Shown one piece after another: positions 1-9,167 of a stretch of DNA of 64,000 nt. Where the stretch lies: assembly GCF_900177515.1 (NCBI RefSeq), contig NZ_FXAK01000009.1:496001-560000 (forward strand), in the 5' to 3' direction. The DNA is from Azospirillum oryzae. Lineage in GTDB: Bacteria > Pseudomonadota > Alphaproteobacteria > Azospirillales > Azospirillaceae. A program made the translations under genes and the position numbers. A model generated the notes under the pieces. It was not told the origin of the DNA. It did not search any database and saw only the letters and a list, made by a program, of their open reading frames with translations. Each line of letters opens with the position of its first letter. Within the stretch, counting starts at the first letter, position 1.

Positions 1-443
1 TGACGACGGGCGTCGTCATGCTGGTGATCGCCGCGTCGAACCTCGTCGGCTATGTGCTGATCACCGAAGCGATCCCCAACGCGGTGGCCGGCTATGCTCA
101 GACCGTGCTGAAGGAGCCGTGGCTGATCATCCTGGCGATGAACCTGATCATGCTGGTGGTCGGCATGTTCCTGGACCTGCCGGCGGCGATCCTGCTGCTG
201 GGTCCGACCTTCGTCGCCGTCGGCGGCGCCATCGGCATGGACCCGATCCAGCTGGGCATCATGATGGCGGTCAACCTCAGCATCGGCCTGTTCACGCCGC
301 CCATCGGCACCACGCTGTTCATCTCCGCCGCCATTTCCCGCGAGCCCATCGGCGCCATCGTGCGCGAGCTGTGGCCCTTCTATCTGGTGGCGCTGGTCGT
401 GCTGGGCCTCGTGTCCTACGTGCCTGCGACCATCCTGTACTGA
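1..443 (+). CDS. dctM: TRAP transporter large permease (DctM), C-terminal part
   Basis: The reading frame is already open at the window edge, so this is the last ~146 residues of a longer membrane protein. It is a string of hydrophobic helices with the DctM-type segment 'NLSIGLFTPPIGTTLF' just before the final helices. DctM is the large inner-membrane subunit of tripartite ATP-independent periplasmic transporters, which take up C4-dicarboxylates, sugar acids and other organic acids with a binding protein and a small permease. Those partners should lie upstream, outside the window. The dehydrogenase genes start 46 bp downstream on the same strand, so the substrate is probably a hydroxy or sugar acid (inference). 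Confidence 0.88.
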   Translation, partial: TTGVVMLVIAASNLVGYVLITEAIPNAVAGYAQTVLKEPWLIILAMNLIMLVVGMFLDLPAAILLLGPTFVAVGGAIGMDPIQLGIMMAVNLSIGLFTPPIGTTLFISAAISREPIGAIVRELWPFYLVALVVLGLVSYVPATILY

Positions 444-489
444 GCCGGCGGCCCCCTAATCTGCCGAGCAATCCAAGGATCAAGATACG

Positions 490-1392
490 ATGACGACAGT
501 CGGTTTCATCGGCCTCGGTTCCATGGGGATGCCCATGGCGCGCAATCTGCTGGCGAAGGGCTTCGCCGTTCAGGGCTTCGATGTGCGGGCCGGGAGTGTC
601 GGGGTGCTGGAGGGTGCCGGCGGCAAGGGCGCCTCCAGTGCGGCGGCGGCAGCGGCTGGTGCGGACGCACTGGTGCTGATGGTGGTCAATGCTGCCCAGG
701 CCGACGCCGCGCTCTTCGCCGACGGCGCGCTGGAGGCCCTGCCGGTCGGCGGTTCGGTGATCCTGATGGCGACCTGTCCGCCGGGGGCCGTCGCCGCGCT
801 GGCCGAACGGGTGGAGGCGGCCGGCCGCCGCTTCGTCGATGCGCCGGTTTCCGGAGGCGTTGTGGGCGCGGTGGCGGGAACGCTGTCGATCATGGCCGCC
901 GCCGATGCCGCGACAGTGGAGCGGGTGCGTCCGATCCTGGCGGCGATGGGGGACAAGGTCTTCCATGTCGGCGAAAAGCCGGGACAGGGTGCCACGGTCA
1001 AGACCGTCAACCAGCTGCTGTGCGGCGTCCACATCGCCGTGGTGGCGGAGGCCTTTGCGCTGGCCGCCAAGGTCGGGGTCGACCTCGACATCCTGTTGCA
1101 GATCATGAGCGGGTCGTCGGCGTCGAGCTGGATGCTGAAGGACCGCGGCCCGCGCATGTTGGAGGCGGAGCCGGAGATCACCAGCGCGGTGGACATCTTC
1201 GTCAAGGATCTGGGGATCGTGCTGGAGGCCGGGCGCGACGCCAAGGCGGCGCTGCCGCTGGCCGCCGTCGCCCACCAGATGTTCCTCGCAACCTCCGGCC
1301 GTGGCGAAGGGACGATGGACGACAGTCAGGTCATCCGCAGCTATCACGCGATGAACGGCACTACCGGGGGACGGCCCGAGGGGAGGAGATGA
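490..1392 (+). CDS. NAD-dependent 3-hydroxyacid dehydrogenase, LtnD/GarR/MmsB superfamily
   Basis: A 300-aa protein of the beta-hydroxyacid dehydrogenase family, the usual length. It has the N-terminal dinucleotide motif 'GFIGLGSMGMPMA' (residues 5-17), the substrate-binding 'DAPVSGG' (117-123) and the catalytic lysine in 'GATVKTVNQLL' (Lys171). The family oxidises 3-hydroxyisobutyrate, tartronate semialdehyde, L-threonate and related acids. It lies between a TRAP permease and a D-2-hydroxyacid dehydrogenase plus transketolase, so an LtnD-like sugar-acid substrate is a reasonable guess, but specificity cannot be read from the sequence. Its TGA overlaps the start of the next gene (ATGATG), which suggests translational coupling. 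Confidence 0.88.
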   Translation: MTTVGFIGLGSMGMPMARNLLAKGFAVQGFDVRAGSVGVLEGAGGKGASSAAAAAAGADALVLMVVNAAQADAALFADGALEALPVGGSVILMATCPPGAVAALAERVEAAGRRFVDAPVSGGVVGAVAGTLSIMAAADAATVERVRPILAAMGDKVFHVGEKPGQGATVKTVNQLLCGVHIAVVAEAFALAAKVGVDLDILLQIMSGSSASSWMLKDRGPRMLEAEPEITSAVDIFVKDLGIVLEAGRDAKAALPLAAVAHQMFLATSGRGEGTMDDSQVIRSYHAMNGTTGGRPEGRR

Positions 1393-2348
1393 TGGAGCGG
1401 ATCGTCTTCCTCGATCAGGACACCATGGGGGCGGACATTGCGCTGCGCCGTCCGGACTTGCCACACGAGTGGAGTGAATACGGCCGCACCGCGCCGGGCC
1501 AGATCGTGGAGCGGGCGCGTGGGGCGACCGTCCTGATCGTGAACAAGGTGCCGATCCGGGCCGAGACCCTGGAGCAACTGCCCGACCTGCGTTTCGTCGC
1601 CGTCGCGGCGACCGGAACAGACAATGTCGACGTCGCCGCCTGCCGCGCGCGTGGCGTCGCGGTGTCGAACGTCCGCGCCTATGCCATCCATACAGTGCCG
1701 GAGCATGTCTTCGCCCTGATGCTGGCGCTGCGCCGGTCGCTGCCAGCCTACCGGGAGTCGGTGGCGGCGGGGGCGTGGCAGGCCTGCGGCCAGTTCACCC
1801 TGCTGGACCACCCGATCCGTGACCTGCACGGTTCGACCCTCGGCATCGTCGGGCGCGGCGCCATCGGGCAGGCGGTGGCGACCATCGGCCGCGCCTTCGG
1901 CATGCGCGTGCTGTTCGCCGGCCGAAAGGGGGAGGCGGCTGGCGGACCGGACCATGTGCCGTTCGACGCGGTGCTGGCCGAAAGCGACGTGCTGACCCTG
2001 CATTGCCCGCTGACCCCCGCCACCCGCCATCTGCTGGGCGAGGCGGAGTTCGCCCGTATGGCGCGCCGGCCGCTGGTCATCAACACCTCGCGCGGCGGGC
2101 TGATCGACGACATGGCGTTGGTCCGCGCGCTGGAAGGCGGGCTGATCTCCGGTGCCGCCGTCGACGCCACGGCGGTGGAGCCGCCGCCGGACGACCACCC
2201 CTTCCTCCGCCTTGCCGAGCGCACCGACTTCCTGCTGACGCCGCACATCGGCTGGGCCAGCGTCGAGGCGCGGCGGGCCGTCGCCGAGCAGGTCACCGCC
2301 TGCATCGAAGCCTTCGCGGCCGGGCGGCCGATCAATCTGGTGACGTGA
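1389..2348 (+). CDS. D-isomer-specific 2-hydroxyacid dehydrogenase
   Basis: A 319-aa NAD-dependent dehydrogenase. The Rossmann motif is 'GIVGRGAIG' (residues 152-160). The catalytic triad is visible as Arg235 ('NTSRGG'), Glu264 ('AVEPPP') and His286 ('LTPHIGW'). The family reduces or oxidises glycerate, hydroxypyruvate, lactate and similar acids. Two tandem ATGs (1389 and 1392) overlap the previous stop. The GGGAGGAG just upstream fits the second ATG better by spacing, so the true start may be 1392. With the flanking TRAP, LtnD-like and transketolase genes it probably handles a C3-C4 hydroxyacid intermediate (inference). Confidence 0.88.
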   Translation: MMERIVFLDQDTMGADIALRRPDLPHEWSEYGRTAPGQIVERARGATVLIVNKVPIRAETLEQLPDLRFVAVAATGTDNVDVAACRARGVAVSNVRAYAIHTVPEHVFALMLALRRSLPAYRESVAAGAWQACGQFTLLDHPIRDLHGSTLGIVGRGAIGQAVATIGRAFGMRVLFAGRKGEAAGGPDHVPFDAVLAESDVLTLHCPLTPATRHLLGEAEFARMARRPLVINTSRGGLIDDMALVRALEGGLISGAAVDATAVEPPPDDHPFLRLAERTDFLLTPHIGWASVEARRAVAEQVTACIEAFAAGRPINLVT

Positions 2349-2389
2349 CGGCGCAGCCCCGCACCATTCCGCATTCCCGAAAGGACCAC

Positions 2390-4369
2390 ATGATGACCAG
2401 CGTCGATCCGCGCCGAATGGCGAACGCGATCCGCTTTCTGTCCATGGATGCCATTGAGCGCGCAGGCGAGGGCCACCCCGGCACCCCGCTCGGCGCCGCC
2501 GACATCACGACGGCGCTCTTCACCCGGCACCTGAGATTCAACTCCGCCGATCCGCTGTGGTTCGACCGCGACCGCTTCGTCCAGTCGAACGGCCATGGCT
2601 CCATGCTGATCTACTCGCTGCTGCATCTCAGCGGTTACGAGGCGATGACGCTGGACGAGCTCAAGCGGTTCCGGGTGATGGGATCGCACACCGCCGGCCA
2701 TCCGGAAATCCACCAGTCCTGCGGCATCGAGGTGACGACCGGGCTGCTGGGGCAGGGCATCGCCAATGCCGCCGGCATGGCGCTGGCCGAAGCCTTCCTG
2801 AACCAGCGTTTCGGCGACGGCATCGTCGATCATTGCACGTATGCTCTGGTCGGCGACGGTTGCCTGCAGGAGGGCGTGGGGCAGGAGGTCATCGCGCTCG
2901 CCGGGCATCTGCGGCTGGGCAAGCTGACCTATCTGTGGGACGACAACCGCATCACCGACGATGGCGGCATCGACCTTGCGCTGTCCGACGACATGGCCGC
3001 CCGCTTCCGCGCCAGCAACTGGCATGTGCAGGAGGTCGATGGCCACGACATCGACGCGGTGTCGGAGGCGCTGCGCCTCGCGAAGCTTGATCCCAGGCCG
3101 TCGATGATCGCCTGTACGACCAGCATCGGCCGCGGCCTGCCGCATGAGGGGCAGCGGGCCGCCCACAGCGCCCGGCTGTTCAGGGAACACACCGACGCTG
3201 CCCGCCGGGCGCTCGACTGGCCTCATGCTGCCTTCGAGATTCCCGAGGATGTGCGTGCCGCGTGGCTGGAGGCCGGCCGCCGGGGTGGTGCGGAGCAGCA
3301 GGCTTGGCAAGCACGTGTCGCCGCGCTGCCCGTCGAAAAGCGGCGCGACCTGGATCGGCTGCGCGAGGGGCGGCTGCCTGACGGCTGGGCCGACGTGCTG
3401 CATGCCTTCAAGCGCCGCATGGCGGAGAGCGGGCACAGCGACCATGGCTACAAGATCTCCGGCGACATTGTCGACCTGATGACGGAGGTCATTCCGGAAA
3501 TGCTGAGCGGCGCGCCGGACCTGGAGGGCGCTACTCTGCACAAGCGGCGGCTGGCCGCCTTCACCGCCGACGATCGCGCCGGGCGTTACGTCCATTACGG
3601 CGTGCGCGAGCATGCGATGGGCAGCATGCTGAATGGCATGGCCGCCCATGGCGGGGTGGTGGCCACCGGCATCACCTATCTGGCTTTCTGCGATTACGAA
3701 CGCCCTGCCATCCGCATGGCTGCGCTGATGGGGCTGCCGGTCACCTTCGTGTTCAGCCACGATTCCATCGGCATCGGCACCAACGGCCCAACGCATCAGC
3801 CGGTGGAGGTGCTGGCGGCATTGCGCGCCATCCCCAACCTGCTGGTGTTGCGCCCCGCTGATGCGGTGGAGGCGGCCGAATGCTGGGAGATCGCGCTGGA
3901 GCAGCGCTCCGGCCCGAGCGCGCTGGTTTTCGCCCGGCAGCCGCTGGACCCGGTGCGCCGCGACGGCGATGCCGACAACCGCTGCCGGCGCGGCGGCTAT
4001 GTACTGGCCGAGGCGGAGGGGGGCAAGCGCCGGATCACGCTGCTCGCCACCGGGTCGGAGGTCGCCATCGCTTTGCAGGCCCGCAACTTGCTGCAGGCCG
4101 GTGGGGTACCCACCGCCGTGGTCTCGATGCCCTGCTGGGAACTGTTCGAGCAGCAGGATCAGGCCTATCGCCGCGCCGTCATCGACCGATCCACCGTGCG
4201 GATCGCCGTCGAGGCGGCGGTGGTCCAAGGGTGGGAGCGTTACATCGGCGAGGATGGCGGCTTCGTCGGCATGAGCAGGTTCGGCGCGTCCGGCGCGGTG
4301 CCCGACCTCTACCGCCACTTCGGCATCACGCCGGAACGGGTGGCGGAAGAGGCGAAGGCAAGGCTTTAG
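2390..4369 (+). CDS. tkt: Transketolase
   Basis: A 659-aa protein, the normal length for a full transketolase. It has the N-terminal substrate signature 'GHPGTPLGAAD' (residues 28-38), the thiamine diphosphate/Mg site 'GDGCLQEG' (155-162) with its downstream 'DDNRITDDG', and a pyrimidine-domain 'YGVREHAMGSM' carrying the conserved Glu. It moves two-carbon ketol units between sugar phosphates. Start 2390 (ATGATG) follows AAAGGA by 4-7 nt; an open frame continues further upstream but has no family similarity. Placed at the end of a TRAP/dehydrogenase operon, it is more likely pathway-specific than the housekeeping copy (inference). Confidence 0.92.
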   Translation: MMTSVDPRRMANAIRFLSMDAIERAGEGHPGTPLGAADITTALFTRHLRFNSADPLWFDRDRFVQSNGHGSMLIYSLLHLSGYEAMTLDELKRFRVMGSHTAGHPEIHQSCGIEVTTGLLGQGIANAAGMALAEAFLNQRFGDGIVDHCTYALVGDGCLQEGVGQEVIALAGHLRLGKLTYLWDDNRITDDGGIDLALSDDMAARFRASNWHVQEVDGHDIDAVSEALRLAKLDPRPSMIACTTSIGRGLPHEGQRAAHSARLFREHTDAARRALDWPHAAFEIPEDVRAAWLEAGRRGGAEQQAWQARVAALPVEKRRDLDRLREGRLPDGWADVLHAFKRRMAESGHSDHGYKISGDIVDLMTEVIPEMLSGAPDLEGATLHKRRLAAFTADDRAGRYVHYGVREHAMGSMLNGMAAHGGVVATGITYLAFCDYERPAIRMAALMGLPVTFVFSHDSIGIGTNGPTHQPVEVLAALRAIPNLLVLRPADAVEAAECWEIALEQRSGPSALVFARQPLDPVRRDGDADNRCRRGGYVLAEAEGGKRRITLLATGSEVAIALQARNLLQAGGVPTAVVSMPCWELFEQQDQAYRRAVIDRSTVRIAVEAAVVQGWERYIGEDGGFVGMSRFGASGAVPDLYRHFGITPERVAEEAKARL

Positions 4370-4464
4370 GCCATATGTTCGCGGCCTGAAGGGAGTAGCG
4401 GCCCGCCCTGCGACATGCCGCAATCTAAAGTTGTGCATGACTGGCCGGCGCCGAGCCTCAGTGT

Positions 4465-5003
4465 CTACTTCTTACCCCCGTCCACGCCGCGCGCCGAGCA
4501 ACTCGGGGCCGAGGGGCAGGTCCGGCTGTCGATCACCACCGTGCTCGGTTCCGCGGTATCGTCTCAGGCCAGACGCCACGTCCGGCGCAGCCGGTCGTAG
4601 AGTGTACAACCTGCCGAACGGGATGCCGGTGAGCTGCCCGATGGCGCGCCATTGCATGCCGCAGAAGCATACGCACCAGATCGCCAAAATCGCCTTGCGC
4701 AGCGCTGCTCCGGTGAGAGGATCTTTGGGCCCGTTGCGGGCTGGACGGGTGCCGTCACTCGCCATTGCCGTCAGTTCGACCAGCACACCCTCGACAAAGG
4801 CATCGGCATCCGAGAACGCGTCCCAGGAGGCTGGGGTGGTGCTTGCGGGACGAATGGCAGTGCCCATAGAGGGCGGGTCCAAGCGGTGACATCGAGGGCG
4901 GCAGGCCGACCGGATCACGCCCCTGCCGCAACACCCTTGCTCAGCTTAAAGTAGCATCCCGGCTAAAGCCGGATGGGAGGCGCCTGCTGCGAACAGGTTC
5001 TCA
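4465..5003 (-). mobile_element. IS5-family element relic, left copy (transposase pseudogene)
   Basis: This fills most of the gap between the transketolase and the PucR gene. The minus strand encodes a broken IS5-type transposase. An N-terminal part starts near 4918 and includes 'WRAIGQLTGIPFGRLYTL'. A frameshift follows, then 'YDRLRRTWRLA', then in another frame 'VVIDSRTCPSAPSC' and 'ARGVDGGKK' near 4465, where similarity stops. The outer end at 4988-5003 carries the terminal repeat GAACCTGTTCGCAG (minus strand). The last ~214 bp (4790-5003) recur almost unchanged, inverted, at 18761-18975. At 4370-4464 nothing is recognisable. Confidence 0.75.
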
Positions 5004-5077
5004 ATTCCATCCAGATCGAGGTGACGCCGCCGTGGCACCGCAGGACTGGTGCGGGAGTTGACGGAGCCTTTCCGAGA

Positions 5078-6871
5078 TCAGGTGGACCGGTCGATAACCC
5101 CGCTCAGGTGAATGGCGAGTTCAACCGAGAAGCGGCGATCGGGGCTTTCGACATCGATACCGAACAGCTCTTCGATGCGTGTCAGCCGATAGCGCAGGGT
5201 GGTTACGTGCACGCCAAGCTGGTCGGAGCAGGCCTTGGTGCGGCACCCCGTCTTCAGATAGGCGGAAAGCGTCTCCAGATAGGGCGTCCCATGCTGACGG
5301 TCGTACTCGATGAGGGCGCCGATGCTGTCGGCGACGTAGCCGCGCACCTCGTGGGTGTTCGCGGCAGCCAGCAACATGGGCAGTGGGCCGAACTGCCGGG
5401 CATCAAGGACGCCGGGGCGGCCGAACTCTTCGGCGATGCGGATCATCCGCCAGCCACGGTCCCATGCCTCCGCATAGTCCGGTGGGGCCATGCAGCGGCT
5501 CGTCAGCACAACGAATGGTTCGGCATGCAGGATGTCGGCGACGGACCGCGCGATCTGCGCCATCAGCCGTTTGACCGGACCATGGCTCCGCTCGTCGACG
5601 GCGGGAATGAGGCAGACCAGTCCGGCCGGAACGGTGACGAGCGTGCCGGTGATCCCATGCAGCGACAGCAGCCTCTGGACCGGGATGTGGAGGTCGGCCG
5701 CGGCACTCACTGCCCGCGGACTGCGGCCGGGCAGTCCGACCAGGATCATCTGGGTCGGCAGATCGAGGTTGAGGCCGAGCCGCAGCGCGCGTTGTCCGAT
5801 GTCGATGTGATCCCGCCATCGCCGCTCCACCAGTTCCAGGAACAGCTCGGTCAATGTCCGGTTCTCGTAACGGAAGCGGATGACGTTGCGCAGCATCTGG
5901 ATGCCGAGGGCGTGCTTGATGCCGTCGAGCAGGAGCTGATCGGCTTGGCCGTAAGGCTGCGGACCCGGAAAAATCATCAGAACGCCAACCACTTCGCCGT
6001 CGGCGGTCAGCGGTTCGATGCGCGGCGCCGTACGGATGCGTTTGCCGTTGACCTCCCAGAACAGGGTCGCCTCGGCGGCGGCGGGATGGTCGATGGCAGC
6101 GCGCGCCGCCTTCATGATCGAGGGGCCGAGGTCGGCTGCGACGGCCGCCTGCCAGTCGGCGTCGCCGATGTCGCTGCCGCAGGGCGCCCGGTCGGCGGTG
6201 ACGAGGTTGGCGGTGAAGTCGACGATGACGATGGAGTAGGGCAGCAGGTCGCGGATGCGGGGCAGAAGGGTGGCCATCGCCCCGTCCTCCAGCGCCTGCC
6301 GCAGCAGCGAGGTATTCACTTCCAGCGCCAGTTGCAGGCGTTCGGCGGCCAGGGTCTCGGCGCGCAGCCGATGCTGGCGCTCCACCGCGATCTCGCCGAG
6401 CTGGACGATCATGCCGATGAAGGCGAGATCCTCCTCGCTCACTTCGATGATACCGCGGGACACGACGCTCAGCACCAGCGGCCGGCCGCTGTCGTCGGTA
6501 CAGTTCATCGGCACGACCAACACGCTGTGATAATCGCGCTCGAAGGCCTCCCGACGATAGCCGGGGAACTCCTCAGATACCCGGGCGTCGGGGATGAAGA
6601 TCGGCTCGTTCCGCCGCAGGGCGACCAGGGACGGACTGGTCGCCAGCTCCCAGCGGTCGGGCAGCGGGCGCTGGATCAGCGTCGGGTCGTGGCGGACGAC
6701 GACCAGGGCGTAGCCATGCTCGACATCGACCGCCATGATCGACCCCATCGACCAGTTGGCATGCCGGCAGGCGGCCAGGACGAGGCGCTGAAGCACCGTC
6801 GCCAGATCCCCACCCGAATTGATCAGGCTCGCCACCACGCGCAGCGACTGGATGCGCGACGTCTCGACCAA
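5078..6871 (-). CDS. PucR-family transcriptional regulator with N-terminal GAF domain
   Basis: A 597-aa regulator. Roughly residues 10-170 form a GAF-like sensor domain, followed by a central region. The C-terminus (about 530-595) is the PucR-type helix-turn-helix, with 'LSAYLKTGCRTKACSDQLGVHVTTLRYRL' split over the recognition helix; 'VHVTTLRYRLTRIEELFG' is diagnostic. PucR/CdaR proteins activate catabolic genes in response to a small ligand. It is the last gene of the minus-strand block 5078-18542 and is the obvious candidate regulator of that pathway. A start at 6871 gives the full GAF domain. The 81-bp gap to the MFS gene holds no other gene. Confidence 0.85.
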   Translation of the reverse strand: MVETSRIQSLRVVASLINSGGDLATVLQRLVLAACRHANWSMGSIMAVDVEHGYALVVVRHDPTLIQRPLPDRWELATSPSLVALRRNEPIFIPDARVSEEFPGYRREAFERDYHSVLVVPMNCTDDSGRPLVLSVVSRGIIEVSEEDLAFIGMIVQLGEIAVERQHRLRAETLAAERLQLALEVNTSLLRQALEDGAMATLLPRIRDLLPYSIVIVDFTANLVTADRAPCGSDIGDADWQAAVAADLGPSIMKAARAAIDHPAAAEATLFWEVNGKRIRTAPRIEPLTADGEVVGVLMIFPGPQPYGQADQLLLDGIKHALGIQMLRNVIRFRYENRTLTELFLELVERRWRDHIDIGQRALRLGLNLDLPTQMILVGLPGRSPRAVSAAADLHIPVQRLLSLHGITGTLVTVPAGLVCLIPAVDERSHGPVKRLMAQIARSVADILHAEPFVVLTSRCMAPPDYAEAWDRGWRMIRIAEEFGRPGVLDARQFGPLPMLLAAANTHEVRGYVADSIGALIEYDRQHGTPYLETLSAYLKTGCRTKACSDQLGVHVTTLRYRLTRIEELFGIDVESPDRRFSVELAIHLSGVIDRST

Positions 6872-6952
6872 TGTTCCTCCGGCGAACGGATGGGCCCAGG
6901 CCCGGTTTCGACCGACTCTAACCCGATGACGGTACTCGGAAAAAGCGGAACA

Positions 6953-8230
6953 TCAGCGCCCTTCCGGCGGCCCGATGCCAGAGCGCTCAATGCCAGAGGG
7001 TTCAATGCCAGAGGGTTCAATGACCGTCCGGGGGCCGGAGATTGCCGCTCCCGTCAGGCTGTCGGGCGGCAGCGGGCGGAAGGGCGGCCGGCCGGGCGCC
7101 CGATCCCGCTCCCGCACGGCGCGGCGGATCAGGACGAAGGCGGCCAGCGCGATGCAACCGGCGGCGGCGTAGACGAACAGTCCCGGCGGGCCGAGCCTGT
7201 CCATCAGCAGGGCGCCCGGCACTGGACCGACCATCGCTCCGGCGGCCCAAACCACCAGCAGGCCGCTGACCGTGGGGACGATGCGGCCCGGCGGCACCAC
7301 GTCGCAGGCGTGGGCGACACACAGGGCGTAGATGCACAGGACCTGGCTGCCCCACAGCGCGAACCCCGCCCACACCAGCCAAGCCGGGCTGCCGGCCGGC
7401 AGCATCGCCAGCCCGGCGGACAGGACGGCGCCGGTCGCGGCCACGGCGGCGATCACGACGCGGCGGTCCCGCCGGTCCGATAGCGCGCCGAGCGGCCATT
7501 GGGCGAGAAGGCTGCCGCCCTGAAGGGCGACGAGCAGGGCAGCGGCTGCCGGTTCCGACAGGCCGATGCGCAGCCCGTACAGCGGGGCGAACGCTATCAT
7601 CGTGCCGGTCACCACGCCGACCGCGAAGCAACCGACCAGGGCCGACGGCGCGAGCCTGAACAGCCCGCGCAGGTCGAGCGAGACGGCGGTCGGCTGGGCC
7701 GGGCGGGCCGGCCGGGTGAGGGCGACCGGCAGAACCGACAGCAGGATCAGAAGGATCAGCAGCCGGAAGGGCTGGTCGCCGCCGGGGTCGAGCAGGAGGG
7801 GGCCGGCCATCAGCGCCAGCTTGGTGGTGACCATATAGACCGCCAGGACCCGCCCGCGGTTGCCGTCCTGCGCTCCGGCGCCGATCCACCCCTCGATCAC
7901 CGTGAACAGCCCGGCAAAGCCGACGCCGGTCAGCGCGCGCAGCAGGACCCAGCCGACGTTGCCGCCGGCCAGCGGCAGGGCGAGCGCGAGGATCGCCATC
8001 AGCGCCGCCAGCCCGGCATAGGCGCGGACGAAGCCGAGCCGGCGGACGACTCTCGGCGCCGCCAGACAGCCGGCGGCGAAGCCGACGCCGTAGGCGGACG
8101 CCACCATGCCGATATCGGACGCCGACAGGCCTTGCGCCTGCATGCGCAGCGGCAGCAGGGCCTGGAGCAGCCCGTTGCCGGCTTGCAGCAGGACGGCGGC
8201 GGCCATCACCGGCAGCAGCGGCGGCATCAT
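6953..8230 (-). CDS. MFS transporter, 12-helix
   Basis: A 425-aa major facilitator protein beginning 'MMPPLLPVMAAAVLLQAG', with the loop 2-3 motif region 'GVGFAAGCLAAPRVVRRLG' and a second-half motif 'GALSDRRDRRVV'. The ATG overlaps the stop of the upstream GhrA-like gene (TGATG), so the two are translationally coupled. The extreme C-terminus is odd: a 15-bp sequence is repeated three times in frame (about 6976-7020) and encodes a repeated IEPSG/IERSG tail after the last helix. It may import a pathway substrate or export a product; the direction cannot be told from sequence. Confidence 0.85.
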   Translation of the reverse strand: MMPPLLPVMAAAVLLQAGNGLLQALLPLRMQAQGLSASDIGMVASAYGVGFAAGCLAAPRVVRRLGFVRAYAGLAALMAILALALPLAGGNVGWVLLRALTGVGFAGLFTVIEGWIGAGAQDGNRGRVLAVYMVTTKLALMAGPLLLDPGGDQPFRLLILLILLSVLPVALTRPARPAQPTAVSLDLRGLFRLAPSALVGCFAVGVVTGTMIAFAPLYGLRIGLSEPAAAALLVALQGGSLLAQWPLGALSDRRDRRVVIAAVAATGAVLSAGLAMLPAGSPAWLVWAGFALWGSQVLCIYALCVAHACDVVPPGRIVPTVSGLLVVWAAGAMVGPVPGALLMDRLGPPGLFVYAAAGCIALAAFVLIRRAVRERDRAPGRPPFRPLPPDSLTGAAISGPRTVIEPSGIEPSGIERSGIGPPEGR

Positions 8231-9156
8231 CAATAGCCGCGCCCCCGGTCGACCCGGTTGGCCAGCGGCCGCCCGTCGCGGAAGGCCGCCAGGGTCGCTG
8301 CCACCTGTTCCACCGCCTGCGCCGGGTGAGTGGCGGCGGCGCTGTGGGGGGAGACGCGGATGAGCGGATGCCGCCAGAAGGGATGGCCGGCCGGGAGCGG
8401 CTCCTCGCTGAACACGTCCAGGCTGGCGCCGCCCAGCCTGCCGCGGTCGAGGGCGTCCAGCAGGTCCTCCTCGACCAGATGGTCGCCGCGCCCGGCATTG
8501 ACCAGCACTGCCCCGGCCGGCAGGCGGGCGAACAGGCGCCGGTCCAGGATGCCGCGGGTGTCGGCGGTCAGCGGCAACAGGCAGACCAGCTGGTCGCAAC
8601 GCGGCAGCATCGCCTCCAGCCCGCCGGGGCCGGCGAAGCATTCCACGCCGTCCAGCTGTTTCGGCGACCGGCTCCAGCCGAGGACGCGGTATCCCAGCGC
8701 CCCCAGGACGGTGGCGGCGGCCCGTCCCAGCTCCCCCAGCCCGAGCAGCCCGACGGAGACCTCGCGGGCCGGCCGGTAGGGCAGCCACCGCCAGACCGCG
8801 GCCGCCTGCGCGGCATCGAATGCGTCGGAATGGCGATGCCAGCGCAGCACCTGGAGGGCGACGAAGCCTGCCATGTCGTCGCTCAGGCTGTCCGCCACCA
8901 TGCGGACGAGCGGCACGTCGGGAAGCGACGGGTCGGCCAGCAGCGTCTCGACCCCGGCGCCGAGCGACATCACCAGCCGCAGGTTGGGCAGTTCGGCGAA
9001 GATGCCGGGCGGCGGCTGCCACACCAGCGCCATGTCGATGTCGTCCGGGTCGCCGACCTCCGGCCAGACCCGCACCGTCACGTCGGGAAGGCGGCGGCTC
9101 AGGGCCTCCCGCCAAAGGTCGGCATTGTCGATGCCCGAACAGAACAGCAGCGTCAT
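8230..9156 (-). CDS. ghrA: Glyoxylate/hydroxypyruvate reductase A-like dehydrogenase
   Basis: A 308-aa member of the GhrA branch of the D-2-hydroxyacid dehydrogenases, matching that branch's usual length. Visible features are 'GLLGLGELGRAA' (nucleotide binding), the catalytic Arg in 'VNAGRGDHLVEEDLL' and the catalytic His in 'VSPHSAAATHP'. Family members reduce glyoxylate and hydroxypyruvate with NADPH. In this operon it may reduce a small oxoacid released late in the pathway (inference). It is 11 bp from the DUF1185 gene and overlaps the MFS start. Confidence 0.85.
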   Translation of the reverse strand: MTLLFCSGIDNADLWREALSRRLPDVTVRVWPEVGDPDDIDMALVWQPPPGIFAELPNLRLVMSLGAGVETLLADPSLPDVPLVRMVADSLSDDMAGFVALQVLRWHRHSDAFDAAQAAAVWRWLPYRPAREVSVGLLGLGELGRAAATVLGALGYRVLGWSRSPKQLDGVECFAGPGGLEAMLPRCDQLVCLLPLTADTRGILDRRLFARLPAGAVLVNAGRGDHLVEEDLLDALDRGRLGGASLDVFSEEPLPAGHPFWRHPLIRVSPHSAAATHPAQAVEQVAATLAAFRDGRPLANRVDRGRGY

Positions 9157-9167
9157 CGGGCGAATCC

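Noticed and set aside
1748..4438. Very long open frame on the minus strand opposite the dehydrogenase and transketolase genes
   Set aside because: Composition is His/Arg/Gln/Ala-rich with no family motif; it is the antisense shadow of well-supported plus-strand genes in very GC-rich DNA.
4973..7483. Long plus-strand frame across the PucR regulator and MFS gene
   Set aside because: Antisense shadow; low-complexity Gly/Asp/Arg sequence and no RBS. The minus-strand genes have clear domains.
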